NCBI GenBank assembly: GCA_937997345.1 | Contig: CALKTD010000031.1 | Span: 1-64,000 of the forward strand | Length of the DNA: 64,000 nucleotides | Reading direction: 5' to 3' | From: an uncultured Atopobium sp. | GTDB taxonomy: Bacteria; Actinomycetota; Coriobacteriia; Coriobacteriales; Atopobiaceae | In this document: one piece after another, positions 15,774 through 24,837 of the stretch | Layout of the letters: the number at the start of each line of letters is the position of its first letter | Position numbering within the stretch: the first letter of the stretch is position 1 | Notes under the pieces: model-generated | Told to the model about the DNA's origin: nothing | The model's input: only the letters and a program-made list of their open reading frames with translations | Database searches by the model: none | Position numbers and translations under genes: made by a program

Positions 15774-17324
15774 TTACTGAGCACGCTTCTTGCCAAGAAC
15801 ACCAGCTGCAATAAGAACGGAAGATACAGCTGCTACGGTTGCTGCAGCAAAGGAAGCATCACCAGTTGAAGGAAGCTTAGGCTCCTTCTTCTTTGGCTGC
15901 TTTGGCTTCTTTGGAGTCTCTGAAGGTGGAGTGGTTGGAGTTGGAGGAATGTGAGTGTTAGTAATGGTAAAGCCACTGGTAACATCACCTGTTACCTCAG
16001 CGGTATAACCCTCAACTTCATCCTCAACAACGGTGTACGTAATAGCTGTTGTGGTACCAGCTTGATTCTTATCAAGATTGCTAAATGTTACAGTCCAACC
16101 ATTTGCGTCAGAAAGAACCTCACTCTTACCGGTGTCTACACCATCTGCATAAAGGTGAACGGTAACAGAAGTTGGACGAGTACCGTCAGCGTTATTCTGA
16201 TCATCCCAAACCTTGGAAACAGAAACACTTACCTGCTCATCGCCAGTTGCGGTACCAGCGCCACGAGGGTTAATCCACCAGCCCTCACGAGTGAAGTTTT
16301 CAGTGTTGCCATCAAAATCAAGAGTTGCTCTGTTATCAACCTGGGTAACGTTAGCTGGAACAATGGTCTTGTACTCAAGCCAGCAGTTTTGAATGAGTGG
16401 CTGGAAGCCAGCAAAGTTCACCTGGTCATTAAGACGAGCAAAATCAAAGGTGTATCCATTAGGAGTAAAGGTAATTGCAGCAAGAATTTTCTCTGCTGGA
16501 ACTGTCAAAACAGGTCCACCTACAAGGTGAAGAAGGAAAGAATGCTTGAGGTAAGGACCAGCAAGCTCGTCTGATGGATTAACACCAGTGCCAGTTAACT
16601 TTGATGCATCAACGGTATAAGGATTTAGAATCTGATCCTTAACTGTTGCATTAAGCAGGCCAACCTGAGTGATATCAGTTGGAGTTAGATTAACAACCCA
16701 GCTGGTAACGTAATAATCATTTCCAGTTTCAATGGTTGCGCCAGAAGGAAGCGTGTAGGTTGTCTCTGCAACTGCACCAGTCCTGTTGTACTTGGTAATT
16801 GCAGTATCCATAGCAGCAATAGAGCCGCCATACGTCATGTTAAGGCTGGTGTTGCCAATATTAAGTGTAGTGCTGCCATTGCCTCTCTGCGCAATTGCGT
16901 TTGCCCAATTGAGCGAGAAAGACATCTGACCATGAACATTAGTAAGACCTGCAATGTTGTTATTGAAGGTAACGGTCATGGTGTTAGGATTGCTTGTATG
17001 AGTTGCTGTACCAACAGAAACACTATTTCCATTAGCATCAACACCCATAACCTCAAAAGGAGCTGGAGTATTATTCTCTAGCTCTGCAGGAAGCATAATG
17101 GTGAAGGTATCATCTGGCTATGCAGGAGCACCATTGTTAAGCGCATAATCAAAATTTACACGCACATTACTACCAACTAACGTTGTATAGGTAGCATTTG
17201 AAATAGTTGGTGCGTACTCAACAGCTTGAGCCTTTGTGTTGAATACGGTAAGCGCAGCAAATGTCATGAGCATAAACACAAATACATAGCTCAAAGACTT
17301 GCTGACTAATCTCTTAACCTGCAT
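15774..17324 (-). pseudogene. LPXTG cell-wall adhesin with Cna-B domain, interrupted by one in-frame TAG
   Basis: Read through the stop, this is a 516-residue secreted wall protein. Residues 1-35 are a signal peptide (MQVKRLVSKSLSYVFVFMLM ... AQA). The next ~300 residues are beta-rich adhesin-like modules, then a Cna-B domain (VSVSKVWDDQNNADGTRPTSVTVHLYADG ... YTVVEDEVEGY), a Pro/Lys spacer, and a sorting signal LPSTGD, hydrophobic helix, KKRAQ. A TAG at 17118-17120 follows codon 68 (NNGAPA-stop-PDDTFT). The frame continues unchanged on both sides, so one C-to-T change of a CAG would explain it. As it stands the product is a 68-residue fragment; a restart at 17096 would lack the signal peptide. 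Sequencing error or suppression cannot be excluded. Confidence 0.85.
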
Positions 17325-17481
17325 AATATCCCATACCTTTAGTTTAAAAAAATATCCAGCCCCATAAATCTTTCTACAAAAAATAAATATGAATTGAACT
17401 ACAATTTCTTTACATTAAATACAAATTTAAAGATAGCGTTGTCAAAGAACTATCTATATCTTCATAAAAAACTCCCACAAT

Positions 17482-17690
17482 ATGGTGGCGGATGTTGCTC
17501 CTCCGGCAGATGTCGATATGGATTACGAGTTTTCGCAAGGCTCCATACTGACTTGTATGTGCTGCGGAGAATACTTTGTCCGACACTCCAGCCATCAACA
17601 GTACTGCGACAATCCGAATTGCAAGGCGAAGCGCAATAACCATAAGGCGAGAGCCTATTATAAAAAAGAATGCAGAAATAGAATGATCAG
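17482..17690 (+). pseudogene. fragment encoding a zinc-knuckle C-terminus, probably a mobile-element leftover
   Basis: The frame reads VADVAPPADVDMDYEFSQG, then CMCCGEYFVRHSSHQQYC, then CKAKRNNHKARAYYKKE: a CxxC plus C-x4-C zinc-binding pattern followed by a basic tail, typical of the C-terminal end of larger plasmid or element proteins. The frame then runs into AT-rich, non-protein-like sequence that contains the promoter of the next operon. No start signal fits. I read it as the truncated end of a lost gene, marking the left side of the restriction-modification island. The rest of 17325-17710 shows nothing further. Confidence 0.4.
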
Positions 17691-17710
17691 TTCTGTTATA
17701 GGTATTTGTA

Positions 17711-17739
17711 TTAACAATGTTGCACACTTCGTATATAAT
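17711..17739 (+). promoter_or_regulatory. promoter of the restriction-modification operon
   Basis: TTAACA (17711-17716) and TATAAT (17734-17739) are separated by exactly 17 bases, with start codon 17766 and GAGG ribosome-binding site (17753-17756) downstream. It is the only strong promoter seen for the four-gene R-M unit. Confidence 0.65.
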
Positions 17740-17765
17740 TATTTAATTTTTAGAGGTATGTACTA

Positions 17766-17939
17766 ATGAGTAAAAGCATTTCAATTAGCATTAGAGACAG
17801 TGAAGGAGATTTAATGAAACTTAAGCAGGATGCGCAGCTTGAAGCGTATGCCTCATATAGTGAATTCATATGTCGAACAGCACTAATAGAAGCATCTAAG
17901 GTCATTGCCGATAACGAGCAGAAACAAAAGGATGAATAG
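17766..17939 (+). CDS. small ribbon-helix-helix-like protein leading the R-M operon
   Basis: A 57-residue protein: MSKSISISIRDSEGDLMKL, then KQDAQLEAYASYSEFICRTAL, then a charged tail. The order is one beta strand with alternating residues (SISISIR), helix, turn at ASYS, and second helix, which fits the RHH (CopG/Arc-like) DNA-binding fold. It has GAGG nine bases before the ATG and ends 1 base before the best start of the methyltransferase gene. In its position it resembles the controller (C) genes of type II R-M systems, which are normally helix-turn-helix proteins. An antitoxin-type role is possible but no toxin gene is adjacent. Confidence 0.6.
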   Translation: MSKSISISIRDSEGDLMKLKQDAQLEAYASYSEFICRTALIEASKVIADNEQKQKDE

Positions 17940-17940
17940 C

Positions 17941-19386
17941 ATGGATTTAGGGCAAGTATTTACAAAACTTCCAGTTGCGGAATATATGACTTCCCTCTTT
18001 ACTATTGGTAAGAGCGCAAAAGTTCTTGATCCGTGTTTTGGTGAGGGTGCCTTCCTTAATGCTTTGACTAATAGTGGATGGAATCAAGTATATGGATATG
18101 AATTAGATTCAAACCTTTTCGCATATTGTAAAGATAAATATCAAAATTGTCTTCTGAAAAATGAAGACTATTTGTCCTCGAATAATAAGGAACAATATGA
18201 TGGTATTATAATGAACCCGCCATATGTTAGACATGAAAAGATAAATGCCTTGTCTCAACTGGGTGTAAATAAAACTATTTTGGCAACAAATCCGATTTTT
18301 TCTTTTCTGCCGACTACTGCGAATTTGTATATGTATTTTATTATTAAAGCAATTTCTGATTTAAAAGAAAACGGAGAATTAATTGTAATTTTCCCCAGCA
18401 GCTGGTCGCTCGCTAAGAATGGAGATCGTTTTGGAGAGGCTTTGTATAATAACTGTACTATCGAACGTCAAATACACATTTCTGGTGATGTATTTGAAAA
18501 ATCTGCTCTTGTAGATATTATTATCCTTAAATTAAGAAAGATAAAAGGGACCAAATCAGTCGTTCCAGAATATGTAAAATTAGAGAATAATAGGTTCATT
18601 CCGATAAGCAGAAAAGACAGGCAGCTTAATATTGGTTTTTCTAATGAATTTAAGAATATCGGGAAAATTCGTAGAGGTTTAACAACTGGTTGCAATGAGA
18701 TGTTTATTAACCCCTCTATCAGTCATGAGGAACGGTATACAACTGCAATTATTTCTTCGCCTAAACAAGTGACTGGATATACAACAGAAAATTCAAAATG
18801 CGACAAATTACTTATTGTTAATCAAGATGACTTAAACGATGAAAATATAGCTGATTACTTTAGAGAATGGAAAGATAGAATTATAAAAGAAGGAAAGCCT
18901 AAAACTCTTGTCAGAAAAATAGACAAAGGCGATGAATGGTATAAACTCATCACCTTTGATTGCGACGGAATCATATTCAGCTATTTTGTAAGGAGCGACA
19001 TGAAATTTATAGTCAACAAATCTGGCAACATAATCCGAGATAACTTTTATATCATATTTCCTGCCGTTGATTATTGGGTATGTTTTGCCTTGTTAAATAA
19101 CTATTACACCTACTATCAACTTGAATGCACTGGGAAAAAATATGGTGCAGGATTATTAAAACTACAGCAGTACGACTTAGAAAGCCTTCGTTTCCCAGCC
19201 CTGGATTCATTTTCGGAAGTGGACATAAATGGACTTAAAAAATTAGCCATGAAATTGGCTGCTACAGGATCGAGGAGCATTGTATCGGAAATCACACAAG
19301 TGCTTTCTCGGTATTGCGATATCAGTTTCGAAGAGATTGCATCTGAATATAAAAATATAGTTTCAAGAAGACTGGAGAACGTATAA
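17941..19386 (+). CDS. N6-adenine DNA methyltransferase, Eco57I/TaqI-like
   Basis: A ~481-residue methyltransferase. Motif I reads LDPCFGEGAF (about residues 29-38), the acidic motif II is YGYELD, and the catalytic motif IV is MNPPYVRHEK (NPPY at ~92-95), followed by motif V-VI (LYMYFIIKAISDLKENGELIVIFPSSW). This order and NPPY identify an N6-adenine enzyme of the gamma class. The C-terminal ~230 residues would be the target recognition domain (TaqI-like). The ATG at 17941 has AAAGG eight bases upstream; an ATG at 17932 overlaps the previous stop. It should protect one strand or site of the partner nuclease. DNA is AT-rich compared with core genes. Confidence 0.85.
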   Translation: MDLGQVFTKLPVAEYMTSLFTIGKSAKVLDPCFGEGAFLNALTNSGWNQVYGYELDSNLFAYCKDKYQNCLLKNEDYLSSNNKEQYDGIIMNPPYVRHEKINALSQLGVNKTILATNPIFSFLPTTANLYMYFIIKAISDLKENGELIVIFPSSWSLAKNGDRFGEALYNNCTIERQIHISGDVFEKSALVDIIILKLRKIKGTKSVVPEYVKLENNRFIPISRKDRQLNIGFSNEFKNIGKIRRGLTTGCNEMFINPSISHEERYTTAIISSPKQVTGYTTENSKCDKLLIVNQDDLNDENIADYFREWKDRIIKEGKPKTLVRKIDKGDEWYKLITFDCDGIIFSYFVRSDMKFIVNKSGNIIRDNFYIIFPAVDYWVCFALLNNYYTYYQLECTGKKYGAGLLKLQQYDLESLRFPALDSFSEVDINGLKKLAMKLAATGSRSIVSEITQVLSRYCDISFEEIASEYKNIVSRRLENV

Positions 19387-20466
19387 ATGTCAAGTGTTGT
19401 TAGCTTGTTTTCTGGCGGTGGAGGGCTGGACTTAGGATTTATTAACGCTGGTTATAGAATTCTATGGGCAATTGATAATAACGAAAATGCCGTTAAAACA
19501 TATAGACAAAACATAGGAGATCATATTAAGTACGCCGATATTACTATGGAGAATGTTCAGAACATCCCACATTGTGACATTATTATAGGGGGTCCACCGT
19601 GTCAATCATTCTCTCTTGCCGGAATGAGAAATGTCGAAGATGCGAGAGGACAGCTTATCTGGCATTATATGAAAATCCTTGAAGCAGTGCAGCCTAAGGC
19701 TTTTGTTTTTGAAAATGTAACGGGGCTGTTATCTGCAAAAAATTCAAGTGGTTCAAAAATTGTAGACCAACTTAAGGAAGCCTTTAAGAATATTGGATAC
19801 AATGTTAAAATGCAGGTTATGAATGCGGCGGATTATGGTGTTCCGCAAAGAAGACGCAGAGTGATAATTGTCGGACTAAAAAATGGACACTTTGCTTTCC
19901 CTGCAGCAACACACGGGGATTTCGGCGAAGGCTTACTCCCTTATATAAGTGTCAAACAAGCCTTAGATGATTTAGGCGCACCCATTAATGATGAAAACGG
20001 TGTTGTTGAGTATAGATGCCCACCACAGAACAACTATCAGAAAGCAATTCGGACAAAAGATGCGGTCACGGAGCATTTTATGTCAAAAATGAGCGAATTA
20101 GATAAATATATCTGCACACATGTCAAACCCGGTGGAAATTACAATGATATTCCAGCCGATGTTCCATCTGAACGTATTAGAAGATTACAGCGCGATGGAG
20201 GGCATACTACGTGTTATGGTCGTATGCTCCCTGATAAGCCATCCTATACTATTAATACATATTTTAATCGACCTAATGTAGGATGTAACATTCATTACAG
20301 TCAGGACAGATTAATTACAGTCAGAGAGGCCTTGAGGCTACAGTCCTTCCCCGATTCATATCAAATTGTTTCAAGTAGCAAACAAGGGAGAAACTTGATT
20401 GTTGGCAATGCTGTTCCCCCATTACTTGCTGAGGTTATTGCCGTAGAATTAAAGAAATACTTGTGA
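19387..20466 (+). CDS. DNA (cytosine-5) methyltransferase
   Basis: A 359-residue m5C methyltransferase with all key motifs in standard order: motif I SLFSGGGGLDLGF (6-18), motif IV with catalytic Cys GGPPCQSFSLAG (Cys72), motif VI ENV (109-111), motif VIII QRRRRVII (~154-161), and motifs IX-X ending SFPDSYQ ... VGNAVPPLLAEVIA. The variable region between VIII and IX (about 160-290) holds the target recognition domain. It starts directly after the adenine methyltransferase stop (stop at 19384-19386, ATG at 19387). It is part of the same operon, giving the system two different modification chemistries. Confidence 0.93.
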   Translation: MSSVVSLFSGGGGLDLGFINAGYRILWAIDNNENAVKTYRQNIGDHIKYADITMENVQNIPHCDIIIGGPPCQSFSLAGMRNVEDARGQLIWHYMKILEAVQPKAFVFENVTGLLSAKNSSGSKIVDQLKEAFKNIGYNVKMQVMNAADYGVPQRRRRVIIVGLKNGHFAFPAATHGDFGEGLLPYISVKQALDDLGAPINDENGVVEYRCPPQNNYQKAIRTKDAVTEHFMSKMSELDKYICTHVKPGGNYNDIPADVPSERIRRLQRDGGHTTCYGRMLPDKPSYTINTYFNRPNVGCNIHYSQDRLITVREALRLQSFPDSYQIVSSSKQGRNLIVGNAVPPLLAEVIAVELKKYL

Positions 20467-20475
20467 GGAAGATTT

Positions 20476-23019
20476 ATGATTAATTATAACGATTCAGAGG
20501 TAGGCGTTTATCATCCCATATGCGAAAATGCCCTTAATATTGCCCTAAGACTTCTCGGACAGGATACAAATTATATAGTTGTTCACCATCGCTACACAGG
20601 CTCTTTGGAGATGGATTTTGTTATTGAAAATATTACAACTCACAAGTATCTCTGTGTTATTGAAGTAAAGCGAACCCCTGCTGCAGTAAACAGTACTCGG
20701 TATCAATTTCAAGCAATGTCATATGTTCAGAGTAACGCTGGCATAACAGAGAAGCCTTATTACATCCTCACTAATCTTGAACGAGCTATTTTATTTAGAT
20801 ATGATTCGGCGCGACTGCGAACATATCAGCAAATGGTTCAACCAGGACTTTCTGTTATAGGTGATTTTCTGTCTTTCACGGATGAAACTGCCTTGTGTGA
20901 TGCTCTTTCTATTTATTTTAAGGATACTATTGATGCCATATTAGCGGATCGATATAGCTATTTCTTGACTTTAGATGACTTCGTTGCTGAGATAGAGCCT
21001 GTAAGGTTCGATTATCGCAAATGGAAAAGTAATCTCGCATTAATGCTTTATGAATATATTCGTGGTTCATTCGAATATGTGGGCAGGAATGATCTCCACG
21101 ATATCCGAGTTTTTCATGGAAATATTCAGCAAATATGCAATGAAGGCAGTCGTGTTGATTTTTCCGGCATTTTTAATTACTGCACTACACTATTTGATTC
21201 AACAGTATCTGTTGCTAACTCCCTGCTTACGGAGCTTTTCAATTACGGCAAACAGAGTGTGACGGGTGACTCCATTGCTGATACATTGCATCAAATAGTA
21301 TCTGCTGGGCATGAGCATGATGGAGAAGTACCAACAGATTTGGAATTGGCAAAAATTGTTGCAATTCTTGCTCATAGTATTAGTGGGGATTTAAACTCGG
21401 AAGACTATATCTGTGATCCGGCCGCAGGAAGCGGAAATCTGATTAGTTCTGCGATTCCAGTGTATAATCTTGAATCTAATCAGATAATTGCAAATGATTG
21501 TAATCAACAGCTATTAGAGCTTTTATCTTTGAGATTAGGACTAAATTATGCTAGCAGCATAAACACCACTATTGCTCCCAATATTACCTGCAATGACATC
21601 ACTAATTTAAACCCTACATATTTTGAGAATGTTAAAGTCCTTCTTGTTAATCCACCTTTCGTTGCAGGCATAAATTGCGTCACACGCAAGCAGTCATTTT
21701 TTCAAGCAATACACAGAATTAGCGGAACGCAGGCAATAACAAACAATGGGCAGATGCCATTAGAAGCGGTGTTTATCGAATTACTTACAGAGTTGTTGCC
21801 TGAAGGAACTACAATTGCCTGTGTATTTCCAAAAACGCATTTAACGGCACGTGGCAACGAAGCAGTTAATATTCGTCAACTGCTTCTATCCAAATTTGGC
21901 TTGAAAAAGATTTTTATTTATCCTGGCGAAGGAATCTTCAAAGATGTCACCAAAGACACCTGTGTCCTTCTCGGATCTACAAAGCGAACATACGATGAGA
22001 TTGATATTATAACAAGTATGAACAATATCCCTGATATTGACGCAGATGCATTCAACTCTACTCTAAGCATGAATCTCACAAACGATTTTAGAACTATTAT
22101 TCCGGGAATAGAGGGAAAAATTATCTCAAGAACCTCGCTTGTAAACAGTATGAGAGATGGTTGGCGTGAGCTTAATAATGATATGATTGACTCAATTTCT
22201 TATGTTCAGTCAGAATTGACTTCGTCACCAAAACTGATCCAATTGGATAGCTATAACTTCCCGGTGAAAAGAGGAGGAGCAGCAAACAACGGTGGCAGTA
22301 ATCTTCTTTTCTTTGATTCCAACGATACTCTTTATAATAGTTATGATGGACGCGTAAATTTAGGCTCTGGCCTGCACAACGCACATATTGACACTGTGGA
22401 TATACAAGGTGGAGATAGTAAGTTTTTAGATTCTTCATTAAATCCACCAGTAATCATAGACTCAATCTTAAACGATTATGTATCTTTACCGTCAAATAAT
22501 GGAAGGCAAGCCAGAAATATAAAACCTGTATCGGAGTGGAAACGTATTTTAGATCGAGAAAGTAGAGGCGCATTTCCAGAAAATGTCGTGTTGATTCCTC
22601 GGGCAATAAGGACAAAAGGTAGAGCTTACTTTTCCAGGGAAAGAGTTTTTGTTTCCACTAATTTTGTGGTATGTAATATGACAACATTAGAGCAAGCGAT
22701 TCTACTATCCTCGTGGATGACTACCATTTTTTATCAGCTGATATGTGAGGTTTCATCCAAGGACGAGGTAGGCATGAGAAAAATGGAAGTAAAAGATATT
22801 CTTACCACATTAGTTCCAAATTTTGATGCTTTATCAGACACGTTGTTTTCAAGAATCCAATCTGAGATATCAAATGTTACCTTCTTGGAACTAAAGAATC
22901 CAGAGATTAGAGACATAGACCGTATATGGGCTGAAGAATTATTTGGAATCAATGCAAATGATAAACTAAATGAGGCTTCGAGGTTACTTGCATTTTTAGC
23001 TAACAGGCGTGATGTTTAA
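20476..23019 (+). CDS. restriction-modification fusion: PD-(D/E)XK nuclease plus N6-adenine methyltransferase (type IIG-like)
   Basis: An 847-residue protein. Residues ~40-70 carry a PD-(D/E)XK nuclease motif: LEMDFVIEN (Asp47) and CVIEVKRTP (Glu63, Lys65). After a helical linker a HsdM/BcgI-like methyltransferase core follows: motif I DPAAGSGN (314-321), IIANDCN, and motif IV LLVNPPFV (NPPF 392-395), then CVFPKTHL. The last ~270 residues have no obvious motif and may be a target recognition domain. The start is 9 bases after the cytosine methyltransferase with GAGGAAG in front. It probably cuts unmodified DNA. All catalytic residues visible by eye are intact. Type I or phage-defence systems with helicases are excluded because no ATPase gene is present. 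Confidence 0.8.
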   Translation: MINYNDSEVGVYHPICENALNIALRLLGQDTNYIVVHHRYTGSLEMDFVIENITTHKYLCVIEVKRTPAAVNSTRYQFQAMSYVQSNAGITEKPYYILTNLERAILFRYDSARLRTYQQMVQPGLSVIGDFLSFTDETALCDALSIYFKDTIDAILADRYSYFLTLDDFVAEIEPVRFDYRKWKSNLALMLYEYIRGSFEYVGRNDLHDIRVFHGNIQQICNEGSRVDFSGIFNYCTTLFDSTVSVANSLLTELFNYGKQSVTGDSIADTLHQIVSAGHEHDGEVPTDLELAKIVAILAHSISGDLNSEDYICDPAAGSGNLISSAIPVYNLESNQIIANDCNQQLLELLSLRLGLNYASSINTTIAPNITCNDITNLNPTYFENVKVLLVNPPFVAGINCVTRKQSFFQAIHRISGTQAITNNGQMPLEAVFIELLTELLPEGTTIACVFPKTHLTARGNEAVNIRQLLLSKFGLKKIFIYPGEGIFKDVTKDTCVLLGSTKRTYDEIDIITSMNNIPDIDADAFNSTLSMNLTNDFRTIIPGIEGKIISRTSLVNSMRDGWRELNNDMIDSISYVQSELTSSPKLIQLDSYNFPVKRGGAANNGGSNLLFFDSNDTLYNSYDGRVNLGSGLHNAHIDTVDIQGGDSKFLDSSLNPPVIIDSILNDYVSLPSNNGRQARNIKPVSEWKRILDRESRGAFPENVVLIPRAIRTKGRAYFSRERVFVSTNFVVCNMTTLEQAILLSSWMTTIFYQLICEVSSKDEVGMRKMEVKDILTTLVPNFDALSDTLFSRIQSEISNVTFLELKNPEIRDIDRIWAEELFGINANDKLNEASRLLAFLANRRDV

Positions 23020-23024
23020 TAAAA

Positions 23025-23063
23025 AACGACCATGAAGGAGTATTGCACTCTAACATGGTCGTT
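23025..23063 (-). terminator. intrinsic terminator downstream of ackA
   Basis: AACGACCATG (23025-23034) and CATGGTCGTT (23054-23063) form a 10-bp stem. On the minus strand it is followed by a T6 run, so it serves ackA; it may also stop the R-M operon on the plus strand. The 23064-23179 spacer shows no gene. Confidence 0.7.
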
Positions 23064-23179
23064 CATCTGTTGTTCCGCTTGAAGAAGGTCGGATTAAATT
23101 TGCTTGTTCTGGCAAATCCCTAAGTTCAACCCTCTAATTTGCGGGAGTCATTCAAAAAACTTTAGAGTATAGACAAAAC

Positions 23180-24349
23180 CTACTTACCCAGAAGCTCCTG
23201 AACGTCAAGAGCAATCATGTACTCCTCGTTGGTAGGTACCACCAAGACGCGTACTTTTGAATCTGGAGCAGAAATGTCACGGATTTCACCGGAGCGAACC
23301 TTGTTCTTCTCCTCATCAATCTTGACACCCATCCACTCAAGCTCTTTGACAACGCCAAGACGCATCTCATCGGAGTTCTCACCAATACCAGCGGAGAATG
23401 CCATGGTATCAAAGCCGTGCATAGCCTGAGCCATCTCCATGATGAGCTGGGAGGTACGATAGTAGAACATCTCAAGTGCAAGCTGGCAGTCCTTATCGCC
23501 AGCATGAGCGCCGTCCTCAATATCACGAGAATCGGAGTGTCCAGACAGAGCAAGAAGACCAGACTGCTTGTTCATCATTGTGTCAATCTCATCGATGGAA
23601 TAGCCACCAACGCGAGAGAGATAGAAGACAGTAGCTGGGTCAATTGTGCCGCAACGGGTGCCCATGATAAGGCCATCGAGTGGAGTAAGACCCATGGTGG
23701 TCTCAAGATCGCGACCATCCTCAATAGCGGAAAGAGAAGCGCCAGAACCAAGGTGGCAGCTTACCAGCTTGTGAGTCTGACCATTGGTGAACTCATTGGT
23801 TGCACGCCAAATGTAGCGGTGAGAAGTACCGTGAGCACCGTACTTGCGGACGTGGTACTTATCAACAACATCGCGAGGAAGAGCATAGCGATGTGCCTTC
23901 TCTGGCATGTTGAAGTGGAAAGAAGTATCACAGACGATTACATTGCCAACCTCTGGGAAGAGCTCACGGCAAATCTCAATAACGTCAGCCTCAGCATAGT
24001 TGTGAAGAGGAGCAAGTGGAGCAACCTCACGAACCTGAGCCAGAACCTTATCGTCTACAACTGCAGACTCTGGGAAGTACCAACCGCCCTGAACAACGCG
24101 GTGACCAATGCCGTCGATTGGCTTATCAATAGTCTTAAGGATGTCAAAGACATGCTTAATTGCAGTCTTATGATCAGGAAGAGCAACCTCAAGCTTCTGC
24201 TTCTCTCCACCAAGCTCCTCATGACCAACAAAAGAACCTTCGATACCGATACGCTCGCAGTTTCCTTTTGCGTAAACCTCGCGGGTGTCAACGTCAAGAA
24301 GCTGATACTTAAGAGACGAGCTGCCGGCGTTGATAACCAGTACGTTCAT
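23180..24349 (-). CDS. ackA: acetate kinase
   Basis: A 389-residue kinase of the ASKHA fold making acetate and ATP from acetyl phosphate and ADP. Signatures: MNVLVINAGSSSLKYQL at the start, GIGHRVVQGG, the catalytic region VVCDTSFHFNMPEKAHRYALP, YGAHGTSHRYIW, LVSCHLGSGASLSAI, and DTMAFSAGIGENS. The start is preceded by AGAGGAG. It completes the acetate branch with Pta (13709-14689). The pair is usually adjacent in bacteria; here epimerase, adhesin and the R-M island lie between them and the genes converge. Confidence 0.97.
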   Translation of the reverse strand: MNVLVINAGSSSLKYQLLDVDTREVYAKGNCERIGIEGSFVGHEELGGEKQKLEVALPDHKTAIKHVFDILKTIDKPIDGIGHRVVQGGWYFPESAVVDDKVLAQVREVAPLAPLHNYAEADVIEICRELFPEVGNVIVCDTSFHFNMPEKAHRYALPRDVVDKYHVRKYGAHGTSHRYIWRATNEFTNGQTHKLVSCHLGSGASLSAIEDGRDLETTMGLTPLDGLIMGTRCGTIDPATVFYLSRVGGYSIDEIDTMMNKQSGLLALSGHSDSRDIEDGAHAGDKDCQLALEMFYYRTSQLIMEMAQAMHGFDTMAFSAGIGENSDEMRLGVVKELEWMGVKIDEEKNKVRSGEIRDISAPDSKVRVLVVPTNEEYMIALDVQELLGK

Positions 24350-24482
24350 GTAACTCCTCTTTCCGTGAAGCAGTGCAGACTAGTAAGTCTTCCTCTCCTA
24401 CTTCAAATAAACATAACCGCATGACATCATAAACCCCAAGATACCCCGGAGTTAAATAGACGAGCAAAAAAATTGAATATTT

Positions 24483-24827
24483 TTATTTTCCGCCCATAGA
24501 ATCATTCATCTGCTTGCCACCTAAAATGTGGAAGTGGACGTGATTGACTGTCTGACCACCATGCTTTCCAGTGTTGGTAACAACGCGAAATCCCGTCTCT
24601 TTGATTCCTGTCTTTTCTGTTACCGCAGTTATAGCCTTAGTAACACTCTCAAGGGTTGCAGCAGGAATACCATCAATGATGTTGTCGTAGTGGTTCTTTG
24701 GTACAACGAGAACGTGAACAGGAGTAATAGGATTTAGGTCATTAAAAGCTACAACGTTTTCATCCTCATAGAGAAACTCTGTAGGGATTTCTTTGTTAGC
24801 AAGCTTACAAAAAATGCAATCAGACAT
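24483..24827 (-). CDS. HIT family nucleotide hydrolase (HinT-like)
   Basis: A 114-residue HIT protein: SDCIFCKLANKEIPTEFLYEDENVVAFNDLNPITPVHVLVVPKNHYDNI and the histidine triad HVHFHILGGKQM near the C-terminus. The Cys pair (CIFC) with the later histidines can bind zinc as in many bacterial HinT proteins. Members hydrolyse adenosine phosphoramidates. It is the last gene of a unit with a metallopeptidase and both exonuclease VII subunits; the stop of xseB lies 10 bases upstream. Confidence 0.92.
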   Translation of the reverse strand: MSDCIFCKLANKEIPTEFLYEDENVVAFNDLNPITPVHVLVVPKNHYDNIIDGIPAATLESVTKAITAVTEKTGIKETGFRVVTNTGKHGGQTVNHVHFHILGGKQMNDSMGGK

Positions 24828-24837
24828 AACCTCTCCT

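Noticed and set aside
17118..17120. TAG as pyrrolysine or suppressor readthrough site
   Set aside because: No sign of a pyrrolysine system in the window, and other genes end in TAG (ferredoxin, Pta). A nonsense mutation or sequencing error is simpler.
17394..17639. Plus-strand frame of 81 codons left of the R-M island
   Set aside because: It overlaps the zinc-knuckle fragment in another frame and has no start signal; the knuckle frame is the protein-like one.
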